DNA of 34,634 nucleotides from Alphaproteobacteria bacterium (GTDB lineage: Bacteria; Pseudomonadota; Alphaproteobacteria; SHVP01), in assembly GCA_947473325.1 (NCBI GenBank), contig CANJEJ010000001.1, positions 79,255-113,888 on the forward strand, given 5' to 3'. Positions 18,752-27,300 of this stretch are shown here, one piece after another. A program made the translations under genes and the position numbers. Numbering within the stretch: the stretch's first letter is position 1; every line of letters starts with the position of its first letter. The notes under the pieces were generated by a model, which saw only the letters and a program-made list of their open reading frames with translations, ran no database searches and had not been told where the DNA came from.

Positions 18752-19429
18752 ATGGATTTCTGGTACAGCCTGCTCGTCTTTTCGCATGTCCTGCTGTTCG
18801 TCTACTGGCTGGGCGGCGACCTTGGCGTGTTCTACGGCAGTTTCACGCGCAACAATCCGAAGGTCGATCTCAAGACCCGCGCCACCATCGCCAAGGTCTG
18901 TGCCGACATCGACATGGCGCCGCGCACGACGCTGGTGCTGATCGCGCCGATCGGCTTTTCCATCGCCGCCTATCATGGCTGGTCCCCTATCACGGGCTCC
19001 TGGCTGGTGCTGCTCTGGATCTTCTCGGCGGCCTGGCTGTTCCTCGTCTGGTGGCAGCACCTCGCACACAACTCGCCGAAGAAGGCGTTCTGGACCCGGA
19101 TCGACCTCTACATCCGCTGGGTCGCCATGGCATCGCTGGTGCTATCGGCGCTCTACTCGCTCTTCGTCATGCCGATCTACGGCCAGAGCTGGCTGGCTCT
19201 GAAGGTGCTGATCTATGGCGGCTGCATCGCCTGCGGAATTGGCATCCGCATCGCCGGCAAGCCGGGCTTCATGATGTTCCAGGAGATTCTGCGCGAAGGC
19301 TCGACGCCCGAACGCGAAAAAGCGATGAACGATGGTGCGCGCAACGCGCGCCGCTTCGTCAAGGGCATCTGGGTACTGGTCGCGCTCGCGGCCTTCATCG
19401 GCATCTGGAAACCGGATTTCACGCTCTAA
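18752..19429 (+). CDS. uncharacterised multi-span membrane protein (triplet member 1)
   Basis: A 225-residue integral membrane protein with about six predicted spans (near 5-28, 58-74, 83-101, 120-140, 148-165 and 205-219). The first helix carries H12-V-L-L-F-V-Y-W-L-G-G-D23-L-G-V-F-Y28. This motif is shared, with minor changes, by the next two genes. Other shared features are G-W-S-P-I before helix 3, the R-I-D at the start of helix 4, W-L-A-L-K-V-L-I-Y in helix 5 and C-G-I-G-I-R after it. The conserved His near the end of a first helix next to W-x-G recalls HemJ and CopD-like membrane proteins, where such a His ligates heme or metal. I do not recognise the family with certainty. It starts 72 bp after comM. 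Confidence 0.7.
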   Translation: MDFWYSLLVFSHVLLFVYWLGGDLGVFYGSFTRNNPKVDLKTRATIAKVCADIDMAPRTTLVLIAPIGFSIAAYHGWSPITGSWLVLLWIFSAAWLFLVWWQHLAHNSPKKAFWTRIDLYIRWVAMASLVLSALYSLFVMPIYGQSWLALKVLIYGGCIACGIGIRIAGKPGFMMFQEILREGSTPEREKAMNDGARNARRFVKGIWVLVALAAFIGIWKPDFTL

Positions 19430-19450
19430 GGGCCAAGGGACCGAAGCGCC

Positions 19451-20122
19451 ATGGAATGGCAAGCCGTCTGGATCTTTCTCCACGTCATGCTGCTGGTGTA
19501 CTGGCTCGGGGCCGACATCGGCGTGTTCTACTGCTCCTTCCACATCCGCCGGGCGGACTACTCCAAGGAAACGCGCCTCGCGGTTCTGAAGATCTCCGGC
19601 TTCATCAACCAGTTCCCGCTCGCCGTCGGCATCTTCATCCTGCCGGTCGGCCTGCAGCTCGCCGACGGCCTTGGCCTGTCGCCAATCCGGGACGAATGGC
19701 TGCTGATTCCCTGGGTACTGGCGGTGGCCTGGTTCCTGTTCAACCTGCATGTCGCGAAGAAGCGCGGATCGCCGGCTGGCCAGCGCCTCGCCCGAATCGA
19801 CATCGGCATACGCGTCGCGCTGATCCTGGTCCTGGTCGTCTCGGCGATCTGGACCTTTGTGGCCGGTGAACCCTGGGGTGCCAACTGGATTGCCCTCAAG
19901 GTCCTGATCTTCGCTTACGTGCTGACCTGCGGCATCGGCATCCGGGTGACTTACCGCAATGCTGGCGCCGTCTTCGGCAAGCTGGCGGCCCTGCCGGCGA
20001 CGACGCCGGAACTGGAAGCGGAAATCACGCGGCTGACGAAGGCCGTGAAGCCCTGGGTTCTCACCCTTTGGGCCGGTCTGGTGGTGATGGCCGCGGTCGG
20101 CATCACCCAGCCGTCGTTCTGA
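19451..20122 (+). CDS. uncharacterised multi-span membrane protein (triplet member 2)
   Basis: A 223-residue paralogue of its neighbours. Helix 1 is H11-V-M-L-L-V-Y-W-L-G-A-D22-I-G-V-F-Y. Later identities with member 1 are L-S-P-I, A-R-I-D, W-I-A-L-K-V-L-I-F and C-G-I-G-I-R-V. The loop before the last helix differs (VFGKLAALPATTPELEAEIT) and there is no obvious signal peptide beyond helix 1. It starts 21 bp after member 1 and ends 15 bp before member 3, so the three are surely cotranscribed. The divergence among the copies suggests old duplications with distinct roles, or a hetero-oligomer. Confidence 0.7.
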   Translation: MEWQAVWIFLHVMLLVYWLGADIGVFYCSFHIRRADYSKETRLAVLKISGFINQFPLAVGIFILPVGLQLADGLGLSPIRDEWLLIPWVLAVAWFLFNLHVAKKRGSPAGQRLARIDIGIRVALILVLVVSAIWTFVAGEPWGANWIALKVLIFAYVLTCGIGIRVTYRNAGAVFGKLAALPATTPELEAEITRLTKAVKPWVLTLWAGLVVMAAVGITQPSF

Positions 20123-20137
20123 GGGGGAGCACAAATC

Positions 20138-20809
20138 ATGGAATGGCAGGATTTCTTCAAGCTCCTCCACGTCCTCACCTTCGTCTACTGGGTGGGCGCG
20201 GATATCGGCGTGTTCTATGCGGCGCGGCTGGTGGTGAACCCAAAATACTCGCCGCAGACACGCGCCAGCCTTCTCAAGGTCCTCGACTGGATCGACCAGA
20301 TTCCGCGCTACATGCTGCTCGCCACCTTCCCGGTCGGCGCCACCATGGCCGCCAACCTTCAAATCTCGCCGATCACGGGCTTCTGGCTCTATGCGGTGTG
20401 GATCGTGGCGATCGGCTGGATGTGGGTCATCACCCATCTGCACAAGCACCATGGCAAGCCCAAGGCGCTGGCGCAGGCGGACCTGGCCGCGCGAGCGCTC
20501 CTCATCGCCGCGCTGGTCGTGACCGGCATCATGAGCATCAACGGTGACGGCCCATTCCTGCGCGACTGGCTGGGCTGGAAGGTGCTGCTGTTCGGTTGCG
20601 CCGTCGCTTGCGGCTTCGGCATCCGAATCGCCTTCAAGCCGTTCGGCCCTGCTTTCGCCCAATTGATGAAGGAAGGTTCCTCGCCGCCGGTCGAGGCGGC
20701 GATGAAGAAGGCGCTCGACAATGCCGTGCCCTTCGTCATCGGCATCTGGGTCTTCGCCAGCGCGGCGGCGTTCCTGGGGCTGAGCCACGAACGGCTCTTT
20801 GGCAGCTGA
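20138..20809 (+). CDS. uncharacterised multi-span membrane protein (triplet member 3)
   Basis: A 223-residue paralogue, closest in its N-terminus to member 2 (both begin MEWQ). Helix 1 reads H11-V-L-T-F-V-Y-W-V-G-A-D22-I-G-V-F-Y, followed by AARLVVNPKYSP, which resembles the 'FYLPRLF' region of HemJ proteins. It retains I-S-P-I-T-G, a W-K-V-L-L-F helix and C-G-F-G-I-R-I. A His-rich stretch between helices 3 and 4 (ITHLHKHHGKPK) is unique to this copy and could bind metal. Its stop codon lies inside the start region of the YejA-like gene. A GGGGAG ribosome site lies about 10 bases upstream of its ATG. Confidence 0.7.
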   Translation: MEWQDFFKLLHVLTFVYWVGADIGVFYAARLVVNPKYSPQTRASLLKVLDWIDQIPRYMLLATFPVGATMAANLQISPITGFWLYAVWIVAIGWMWVITHLHKHHGKPKALAQADLAARALLIAALVVTGIMSINGDGPFLRDWLGWKVLLFGCAVACGFGIRIAFKPFGPAFAQLMKEGSSPPVEAAMKKALDNAVPFVIGIWVFASAAAFLGLSHERLFGS

Positions 20810-22664
20810 ACGGAGCACACCGATCCGCACCGCAGCACGATACGGATCAGCATCAGGGGGGCGGCGCGGTTCTGTTACCGCAGCCGCCCTTCTTGTTCTG
20901 GTGCTGGCGGGCACGGCGCAGGCGGCGCCCGAACACGGCATCGCCATGCACGGGGCGCCCAAATATCCCGCTAACTTCGCGCACCTCGACTATGTGCGGG
21001 CCGACGCGCCCAAGGGGGGCGAACTGCGCCGCGCGCTGACCGGCAGCTTCGATTCGCTCAACCACTATGTCATCAAGGGCAATCCGGGCGCCGGCCGCGA
21101 GCTTGTGCATGAGACGCTGCTGAAGCGGGCCTGGGACGAGCCCTTCACCATGTATGGCCTGGTCGCCGACACGGTCGAGACGCCGGACGATCGTTCCTGG
21201 GTTGCCTTTACCATCCGGCCCGAAGCGCGCTTCCACGACGGCTCGCCGCTCACCGTCGATGACGTGATTTTTTCCTTTGAGACCCTTCGTGACAAGGGAC
21301 GGCCCAACCACCGGCTCTACTATCGCAAGGTCACCAAGGTGGAGCGCGTCGGTTCGCGCGGCGTGCGCTTCACCTTCCAGCCCGGCAGCGATGACCGCGA
21401 ACTGCCTCTGATCATGGGCCTGATGCCCATCCTGTCGCGCAGCCACTACACGACGCACACATTCGACGAATCAACCCTGACGCCGCCGCTCGGCAGCGGC
21501 CCTTATCGCGTCGCCAGCGTCGATCCCGGGCGGTCGATCGTCTATGAGCGCGTGCCCGACTATTGGGGCAGGGATCTGGCGATCAACCGCGGCCAGAACA
21601 ACTTCGAACGCATCCGCTTCGACTACTTCCGCGACTCCAATGTCGCCTTCGAGGCCTTCAAGGCCGGGCAGACCGACATCCGCCAGGAGACCAACCCGAC
21701 CACCTGGGCGACGGGCTACGATTTTCCTGCCGCGAAGGACGGCAAGGTGGTGCTGGAGAAATTGCCGCAGGGCCGCCCCGAAGGCATGAGCGGCTATGTC
21801 CTCAATCTGCGGCGCGAGCTTTTCGCGGATCCCCGCGTGCGTGAAGCTCTAGGCCTTGCTTTCGATTTCGAATGGATCAACGCCAACCTGCTCTACGGCG
21901 CCTATGCACGCACCACGAGCTTCTTCGCCAACTCCGAGCTGGCAGCGGCGGGCGAACCGACGGCAGCGGAGCGCAAGTTGCTCGATCCGCTGAAGGCACA
22001 ACTGGCACCCGCCGTGTTCGGGCCCGCGGCGATGCCGCCATCGACCGATGGGTCGGGCAACAACCGCGCCAATCTCGGCCGTGCCGACCAACTGCTCAAG
22101 GACGCGGGCTGGACGATCCGCAACGGAAAGCGCCGCCGTGCCGATGGCACCGAGCTTGCCTTCGAAGTGCTGCTGCTGTCGGCGCAGGACGAAAAGGTTG
22201 CCCTGACCTGGGCGCGCAGCCTGGAACGCCTGGGTGTGACCGCGCGTGTACGCACCGTCGATTCGTCGCAGTTCGAGCTGCGCCGCCGCACCTTCGACTA
22301 CGAGGTCCTGGTGCACAACTGGGGCGTCACTCTGTCGCCGGGTAATGAGCAGGCGCATTACTGGGGTTCGGCGGCGGCGGCGGAAGAAGGCACGCGCAAC
22401 TATATCGGCCTCAAGGATCCCGCGGTGGACCAGCTGATCACCCAGATCGTGGCCGCGCGCACGCGCGACGATCTGGTGGCGGCGACGCGCGCGCTTGATC
22501 GTGTGCTGCGCACCGGACATTACGTCGTGCCGCACTACTACTTGCCCGAAGACCGCGTGGCGCTGTGGAACCGGCTCGCTCACCCTGACGTCATGCCGAC
22601 CTACGGTTATGTCATTGAAACCTGGTGGCAGGATCCGGCCAAGGCGGCCACCAATCCGCGCTAG
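20799..22664 (+). CDS. YejA-like ABC transporter solute-binding protein (family 5)
   Basis: A 621-residue periplasmic oligopeptide-type binding protein. A signal peptide with a long basic start and core TAAALLVLVLAGTAQA ends near residue 42. Then come HGIAMHGAPKYPANFAHLDY and ADAPKGGELRRALTGSFDSL, the YejA/microcin-C-type opening, and LTVDDVIFSFETLRDKGRP, typical of SBP family 5. The end, VPTYGYVIETWW, also fits YejA. No yejB/E/F permease or ATPase genes flank it, so it is an orphan here. The only in-frame start before the signal peptide is TTG 20799, overlapping the preceding stop by 11 bp; the start is therefore less certain. It converges on the methyltransferase with a 4-bp overlap. Confidence 0.9.
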   Translation: MAAERSTPIRTAARYGSASGGRRGSVTAAALLVLVLAGTAQAAPEHGIAMHGAPKYPANFAHLDYVRADAPKGGELRRALTGSFDSLNHYVIKGNPGAGRELVHETLLKRAWDEPFTMYGLVADTVETPDDRSWVAFTIRPEARFHDGSPLTVDDVIFSFETLRDKGRPNHRLYYRKVTKVERVGSRGVRFTFQPGSDDRELPLIMGLMPILSRSHYTTHTFDESTLTPPLGSGPYRVASVDPGRSIVYERVPDYWGRDLAINRGQNNFERIRFDYFRDSNVAFEAFKAGQTDIRQETNPTTWATGYDFPAAKDGKVVLEKLPQGRPEGMSGYVLNLRRELFADPRVREALGLAFDFEWINANLLYGAYARTTSFFANSELAAAGEPTAAERKLLDPLKAQLAPAVFGPAAMPPSTDGSGNNRANLGRADQLLKDAGWTIRNGKRRRADGTELAFEVLLLSAQDEKVALTWARSLERLGVTARVRTVDSSQFELRRRTFDYEVLVHNWGVTLSPGNEQAHYWGSAAAAEEGTRNYIGLKDPAVDQLITQIVAARTRDDLVAATRALDRVLRTGHYVVPHYYLPEDRVALWNRLAHPDVMPTYGYVIETWWQDPAKAATNPR

Positions 22665-23410
22665 CGACGGCGCGCGATCAACTTCAGGCCGGGCTTCAGG
22701 GCCAGGCGGCGGCGTATGTCGGTGAAGCCGTGCTTCTCCAGCAGGCGCGGCAGCGTTCGCTTGTCGAAATAGAGGCAATGCGACGGCGGGTCGAAGGCGT
22801 CCCAGTGCGTGATGTCGCGCGGGCGGCGCCAATGTCCGATGTCGGGTGTCGTCAGGTAGAGCACGGCACCCGTCGGCATCAGCGCGGCAATCGCGGCAAC
22901 GAAGCTGTTGGCATCGGTCACATGCTCGATCACCTCCGAGCAATAGACCGCGTCGAACCAGGTGTCGGGATTCTGGCGCGCGAAGTCTTCGATGGTGCCC
23001 TGGATGAACGTGTTCCGGGGATAGTGCTGCTTCGCAAAGGCGACCGAAGCGGGATCAAGCTCCACCCCCGTGGCGTCGAAGCCGGCTTCGCGCGCGGCTT
23101 CCACCAGGAAACCCCCGCTGGCCCCGACGTCGAGCAGCCGAGGCTTGCTGATGCGTTTCGGCATCATTCCGATAAGGGCACGGGCGCGGCCACGCGACCG
23201 GCGCATCTTCTTGTCGACCTTGCTGAAATAGCCTTCGGTCGTGCCGGCATAGGCATCCGTGTACATCGCCGACACGGTGGCGGGTGCCGGAAGCGGGTGC
23301 AGCCAGGTGAAGCCGCAGACGCGGCAGCGCACGATGTCCATGCCCCGATGGGTCAGGAACGGTGCGGGATCGGTCGCGCCGCAAATCTGGCAGGACGGGC
23401 TGTCTGGCAT
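22661..23410 (-). CDS. class I SAM-dependent methyltransferase with N-terminal zinc-ribbon-like cysteines
   Basis: A 249-residue methyltransferase. The N-terminus has two CxxC pairs (C7/C10 and C29/C32: SCQIC and CRVCGFTWLHPLP), which form a small zinc ribbon seen in a group of nucleotide-sugar or lipid methyltransferases. The SAM fold starts with LLDVGASGGFL (91-100) and V-E-L-D-P (motif II), followed by FDAVYCSEVIEHV (motif IV) and AALMPTGAVLYLTTPD. A RDITHWDAFDPPSHCLYFDK stretch is common in class I methyltransferases that act on sugars or quinone-like substrates. The substrate is unknown. It is convergent with the YejA-like gene and divergent from the OlsB-like gene; the start has no Shine-Dalgarno. 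Confidence 0.88.
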   Translation of the reverse strand: MPDSPSCQICGATDPAPFLTHRGMDIVRCRVCGFTWLHPLPAPATVSAMYTDAYAGTTEGYFSKVDKKMRRSRGRARALIGMMPKRISKPRLLDVGASGGFLVEAAREAGFDATGVELDPASVAFAKQHYPRNTFIQGTIEDFARQNPDTWFDAVYCSEVIEHVTDANSFVAAIAALMPTGAVLYLTTPDIGHWRRPRDITHWDAFDPPSHCLYFDKRTLPRLLEKHGFTDIRRRLALKPGLKLIARRR

Positions 23411-23416
23411 GGGCGG

Positions 23417-23444
23417 ACCATAGACAGCGCACAGGCCCGGTCAA
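23417..23444 (-). promoter_or_regulatory. promoter candidate giving a leaderless methyltransferase mRNA
   Basis: On the minus strand, TTGACC (23439-23444), a 16-bp spacer and TATGGT (23417-23422) resemble a sigma-70 promoter. The -10 element ends only 6 bp before the ATG at 23410, so transcription would begin at or near the ATG itself. No Shine-Dalgarno is present in the GTCCGCCC before the ATG, which fits a leaderless message. Confidence 0.45.
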
Positions 23445-23598
23445 GCCGAACGGATTCCTGACGGCGAAGGTGTTGTATACGCAACCTTTTGCCGCACCGC
23501 TTGTAGACAGGCCTGCATTTGGGCTATTGGGGACCGGGGAATCGAGGTGCCCGCGAGGGCATCGAAGAAGAACAGGGCTCCACGGAAAACCGACGGAG

Positions 23599-24402
23599 AT
23601 GGAAGCAAACTCGCTGCTTTCCGCTGATGGCCGGTACGAAATCCGGCTCACGCGCGACCCTGCCGATATCGCAGCGTCGCAACGGCTGCGCTATCGCGTT
23701 TTCTATGAAGAGATGTCGGCGGTGCCGACGCCGGCCATGGCGCGTGAACATCGCGACATGGATCGCTTCGACGAAATCTGCGAACACCTGATGGTTATCG
23801 ACCGGACGCGCGCGGCCGACGATGCCGTGGTGGGCACCTACCGCATGCTGCGGCACGAGGTCGCCCTCGCCCATGGCGGCCATTACACCGCCGACGAATA
23901 TGACATCACGCCGCTGATCGCTTCGCTGGGCAGCCACAAGGCCTGCGAAATCGGCCGTTCCTGCGTGCACCGTGACTACCGCAACAACGCGACGATCCAG
24001 TTGCTGTGGCGCGGCCTGGCGAAATATTACGCCGACAACAACATCACACGGGTCTTTGGCTGCGCCTCGCTTGCCGGTACCGATATCTCGCGCATCGCTC
24101 TGCCGCTGTCCTACCTTTACCAGGAACATACGGCGCCGGCGGAATGCCGGGTACGCGCGCTGCCCGAACGCTACCAGTCGATGAATCTGATCCCACGCGA
24201 CCAGATCGACGTGCGCCAGGCGTTGCGCGAAATGCCGCCCCTCATCCGGGCCTATATCCGGCTCGGCGGCTGGATCGGCGATGGCGCGGTGATCGACAGC
24301 CAGTTCGGCACGACGGATGTCTTCGTCATCCTCTACATGGAAAACGTGCCGGAGAAGTACCACGCTCATTACGAGCGTGATGGGGCCCTGGTTACCGGCT
24401 AG
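23599..24402 (+). CDS. OlsB-like GNAT acyltransferase (ornithine-lipid synthesis)
   Basis: A 267-residue GNAT-fold protein of the OlsB type, which transfers a 3-hydroxyacyl group from acyl carrier protein to ornithine in the first step of ornithine-lipid synthesis. The hallmark start is LRYRVFYEEMSAVPTPA, DMDRFDEICEHLMVIDRT and VVGTYRMLRHEVA. Then come EIGRSCVHRDYRNNATIQLL, the acyl-ACP/CoA loop region, and WRGLAKYYADNNITRVFGCA. The usual partner OlsA is not adjacent. ATG 23599 lies just after a CGGAG motif, and the preceding frame has no starts of better quality. Related members can be hemolysin-like or PEP-CTERM-associated, so the substrate is inferred. Confidence 0.8.
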   Translation: MEANSLLSADGRYEIRLTRDPADIAASQRLRYRVFYEEMSAVPTPAMAREHRDMDRFDEICEHLMVIDRTRAADDAVVGTYRMLRHEVALAHGGHYTADEYDITPLIASLGSHKACEIGRSCVHRDYRNNATIQLLWRGLAKYYADNNITRVFGCASLAGTDISRIALPLSYLYQEHTAPAECRVRALPERYQSMNLIPRDQIDVRQALREMPPLIRAYIRLGGWIGDGAVIDSQFGTTDVFVILYMENVPEKYHAHYERDGALVTG

Positions 24403-24404
24403 TT

Positions 24405-24413
24405 TTATCCACA
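24405..24413 (+). other. consensus DnaA box
   Basis: TTATCCACA matches the DnaA-box consensus TTATNCACA exactly. It begins two bases after the stop codon of the OlsB-like gene and overlaps the first bases of a 5-bp hairpin, CAGGC-CTTC-GCCTG (24412-24425). Only this one box was noticed, and the region has no AT-rich unwinding element, so it is not an origin. Confidence 0.4.
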
Positions 24414-24480
24414 GGCCTTCGCCTGGGATGAGACGTCGCCCGCTGGCGGCTGCGCGGGACCGTGGTAACGTCCGCCCCGC

Positions 24481-27186
24481 ATGGTTGCCCTGACCGACAT
24501 CGATGATGTGAAAGAACCGGCGCTGCCGCCGGATGCGACGCCGCTGATGGCGCAGTATCTCACGATCAAGGCCGAGCATCCGGATTGCCTGCTCTTCTAC
24601 CGAATGGGCGACTTCTACGAGCTCTTCTTCGACGACGCGGTCAAGGCGGCCGGCGCACTCGATATCGCGCTGACCAAACGCGGCAAGCATGCGGGCGAGG
24701 ATATCGCCATGTGCGGTGTGCCGGTGCATGCGGCCGACGCCTATCTCTCCCGCCTGATCCGCAAGGGTTTCCGCGTCGCGGTCTGCGAACAGGTCGAAGA
24801 CCCGGCAGAGGCGAAGAAGCGCGGCGGCAAGTCGATCGTCCAGCGCGCAGTCATCCGCGTGGTGACCCCGGGCACGCTGACAGAAGACACGCTGCTCGAC
24901 GCGCGCCGCCACAACTACCTGACCGCGCTTGCCCGTGCCGGCGGCGCCTATGCGCTCGCCTGGCTCGACGTCTCGACCGGCGAGCCGGCGGTTCAGATGA
25001 CGGATGCTGACGCGCTCGATGCCGAGCTGGCGCGGCTTGAGCCCGGTGAACTGCTGGTGCCCGACAGTCTGCTTGCCGAACCGGCCCTGTTCGATTTGTT
25101 CGCGCGCTGGAAGGGAGTGCTGACGCCGCTTGCCAAGGCGGGGGACAGTGTCGGCGCCGAGCGGCGCCTCGCGCAGGTCTACAAGGTGGCGACGCTCGAT
25201 TCCTTCGGCGAATTCTCGCGCGCGGAAGTCGCGGCGCTCGGCGCCCTGATCGACTATGTCGAGCTGACGCAGAAGGGCAAGGTGCCGGCACTGCGTCCGC
25301 CCCGGCGCGAGGCCGCCGACGGCACCATGGCGATCGACGCGGCGACCCGGCGCAATCTCGAGCTCACACAGAATCTGTCCGGCGTGCGCGACGGAACTCT
25401 GCTGGCGGCCATCGACCGCACGATGACGGGTGGGGGCGCGCGCCTTCTCGCCGCGCGGCTCTCGGCGCCGCTTACCGACCCTCTGGCGATCGGGGCGCGC
25501 CATGACGCGATCGATTTCTTTGTATCGGCGGCGATATTGCGGGGCGTCGTGCGCGATGCGCTTCGGCGAGCGCCAGACATGGAACGGGCGCTGTCCCGCC
25601 TGTCGCTGGGGCGGGGTGGTCCGCGCGATTTGTGCTGCGTGCGCGATGCCCTGACGGTGGCGCGCGAGTTGAAAGCGTCTCTGGCGCAGGCCGATGGTCT
25701 TGTGCGGCCAACGCCCATCCAGACGACGGCCGCGAATCTCGGCATCCATGACCTGCTGATCGACCGGCTGGCGCGGGCCGTCGCGACCGACCCGCCGCTG
25801 CTGACGCGCGATGGCAACTTCATTGCGCCAGGCTATGCGCCGGAACTCGACGAGTTGCGGGTGCTGCGCGACGATAGCCGCCGGCTGATTGCCGACCTGC
25901 AACGCCGCTATGCCGAGGAAACCGGCATTGCCAGCCTGAAGGTGCGGCACAACAACGTGCTTGGCTATTTCGTCGAGATCACGCCGTCCCATCTCGACCG
26001 CTTCACCAAGGACCTGCCAGATGCAGTGCGCAGCCGCTTCATCCACCGGCAGACGATGGCCAGCGCGGCGCGCTTCACGACGGTGGAACTCGGGGAGCTG
26101 GAAGGCAAGGTGAGCGCCGCGGGCGATCGCGCGCTGGCGCTCGAGCTCAAGCTGTTCGCCGACCTGGTCGGGGAGGTCACGGGGCGCGGCGCGGAATTGT
26201 CGCGGGCGGCCGGCGCGCTCGCCGACCTAGACGTGGCATCGGCCCTCGCCGTGCTGACGGTAGAGAACCGCTGGGTCCGCCCTGTCGTCGACCGTTCGCT
26301 TACCTTCGATATCAAGGCTGGTCGCCATCCGGTGGTGGAGGCGGCGCTCGCGGGAGCGGGCGACAGCCATTATGTCGCCAATGACTGCGACCTCGGGCCG
26401 GAGCAGCGCCTGTGGCTCATCACAGGCCCCAACATGGCGGGCAAGAGCACCTTCCTGCGCCAGAACGCGCTGATCGCGATCCTGGCGCAGTCGGGTTCTT
26501 TCGTACCGGCCGATGCTGCCCATATCGGCGTGGTCGATCGTCTGTTCAGCCGCGTGGGCGCGGCCGACGATCTCGCGCGCGGGCGCTCGACCTTCATGGT
26601 CGAGATGGTCGAGACCGCGGCGATCCTCAACCGCGCCGGTGAGCGCGCGCTTGTCATCCTCGACGAGATCGGCCGGGGTACGGCTACCTTCGACGGCCTT
26701 TCGATCGCCTGGGCGACGGTTGAGTTTCTGCATGAGAGCTGCCGCAGCCGTGCGCTGTTCGCGACGCACTACCATGAACTCACGGCGCTTGCGGCGCGGC
26801 TGCAACGTCTCAGCAACCACACCATTCGCATCAAGGAGTGGAAGGGCGACGTCGTCTTCCTGTACGAGGTTGTGCCCGGGGCGGCCGACCGTTCCTATGG
26901 CATCGCGGTGGCGAAGCTTGCGGGTCTGCCGACGGCGGTGCTCGCCCGGGCGGAAGAGGTGCTCTCCGCGCTGGAGCAGAGCGACCAGAGCGGCCGCGCC
27001 CTGCAGCTGGCCAACGACCTGCCGCTCTTTGCCCAGACGCCTGCTCGGATCGCGAAGCGGAAGGGCCCGTCCGCCGTCGAGACGGCACTGACCGCGATCA
27101 ATCCCGACGAGCTCAGCCCGCGCGATGCGCTGGCGGCGCTGTATGAGCTGAAGCGCGCCATGGCTGCCTCGAAAAACGACGCCTGA
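24481..27186 (+). CDS. mutS: DNA mismatch repair protein MutS
   Basis: A full-length 901-residue MutS, which recognises mismatches and starts repair with MutL. The N-terminal domain has [17 protein letters not shown], with the mismatch-wedging F45 and E47 of the F-x-E motif, and [20 protein letters not shown]. The core is of normal length. The C-terminal ATPase shows Walker [10 protein letters not shown] at 649-657, then [19 protein letters not shown] (Walker B) and [13 protein letters not shown] (signature/D-loop region). The tail contains [14 protein letters not shown]. The ATG at 24481 has no clear Shine-Dalgarno (GTAACGTCCGCCCCGC). It ends 114 bp before the first transporter gene. Confidence 0.99.
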   Translation: MVALTDIDDVKEPALPPDATPLMAQYLTIKAEHPDCLLFYRMGDFYELFFDDAVKAAGALDIALTKRGKHAGEDIAMCGVPVHAADAYLSRLIRKGFRVAVCEQVEDPAEAKKRGGKSIVQRAVIRVVTPGTLTEDTLLDARRHNYLTALARAGGAYALAWLDVSTGEPAVQMTDADALDAELARLEPGELLVPDSLLAEPALFDLFARWKGVLTPLAKAGDSVGAERRLAQVYKVATLDSFGEFSRAEVAALGALIDYVELTQKGKVPALRPPRREAADGTMAIDAATRRNLELTQNLSGVRDGTLLAAIDRTMTGGGARLLAARLSAPLTDPLAIGARHDAIDFFVSAAILRGVVRDALRRAPDMERALSRLSLGRGGPRDLCCVRDALTVARELKASLAQADGLVRPTPIQTTAANLGIHDLLIDRLARAVATDPPLLTRDGNFIAPGYAPELDELRVLRDDSRRLIADLQRRYAEETGIASLKVRHNNVLGYFVEITPSHLDRFTKDLPDAVRSRFIHRQTMASAARFTTVELGELEGKVSAAGDRALALELKLFADLVGEVTGRGAELSRAAGALADLDVASALAVLTVENRWVRPVVDRSLTFDIKAGRHPVVEAALAGAGDSHYVANDCDLGPEQRLWLITGPNMAGKSTFLRQNALIAILAQSGSFVPADAAHIGVVDRLFSRVGAADDLARGRSTFMVEMVETAAILNRAGERALVILDEIGRGTATFDGLSIAWATVEFLHESCRSRALFATHYHELTALAARLQRLSNHTIRIKEWKGDVVFLYEVVPGAADRSYGIAVAKLAGLPTAVLARAEEVLSALEQSDQSGRALQLANDLPLFAQTPARIAKRKGPSAVETALTAINPDELSPRDALAALYELKRAMAASKNDA

Positions 27187-27206
27187 CCTCTGTCATTTGA
27201 GGTGGT

Positions 27207-27236
27207 CTTGCGTCGCGCCCATGCGCGTGACGCAAG
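27207..27236. repeat. imperfect inverted repeat after mutS
   Basis: CTTGCGTCGCGC (27207-27218) pairs with GCGCGTGACGCAAG (27223-27236) across a CCAT loop, with a two-base bulge on the right arm. A run of T does not follow on the plus strand, so it is at best a weak mutS terminator; it lies 21-50 bp after the mutS stop and before the DMT genes, where it could equally be an operator. Confidence 0.4.
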
Positions 27237-27300
27237 CCCTTGCTTGCGCGGCCTCCATCCAGCCCCTACCGTTGCCGCAAGTAGAAATCAGGGAGTGGTT

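Noticed and set aside
19142-20962. 606-codon open frame on the minus strand
   Set aside because: It mirrors the membrane triplet; its translation is Asp/Arg/His-rich with no domain pattern.
23524-26046. 840-codon open frame on the minus strand
   Set aside because: It is antisense to the OlsB-like gene and mutS, whose motifs fix the plus strand; the Arg/Ala/His-rich translation is typical of GC-rich mirror frames.
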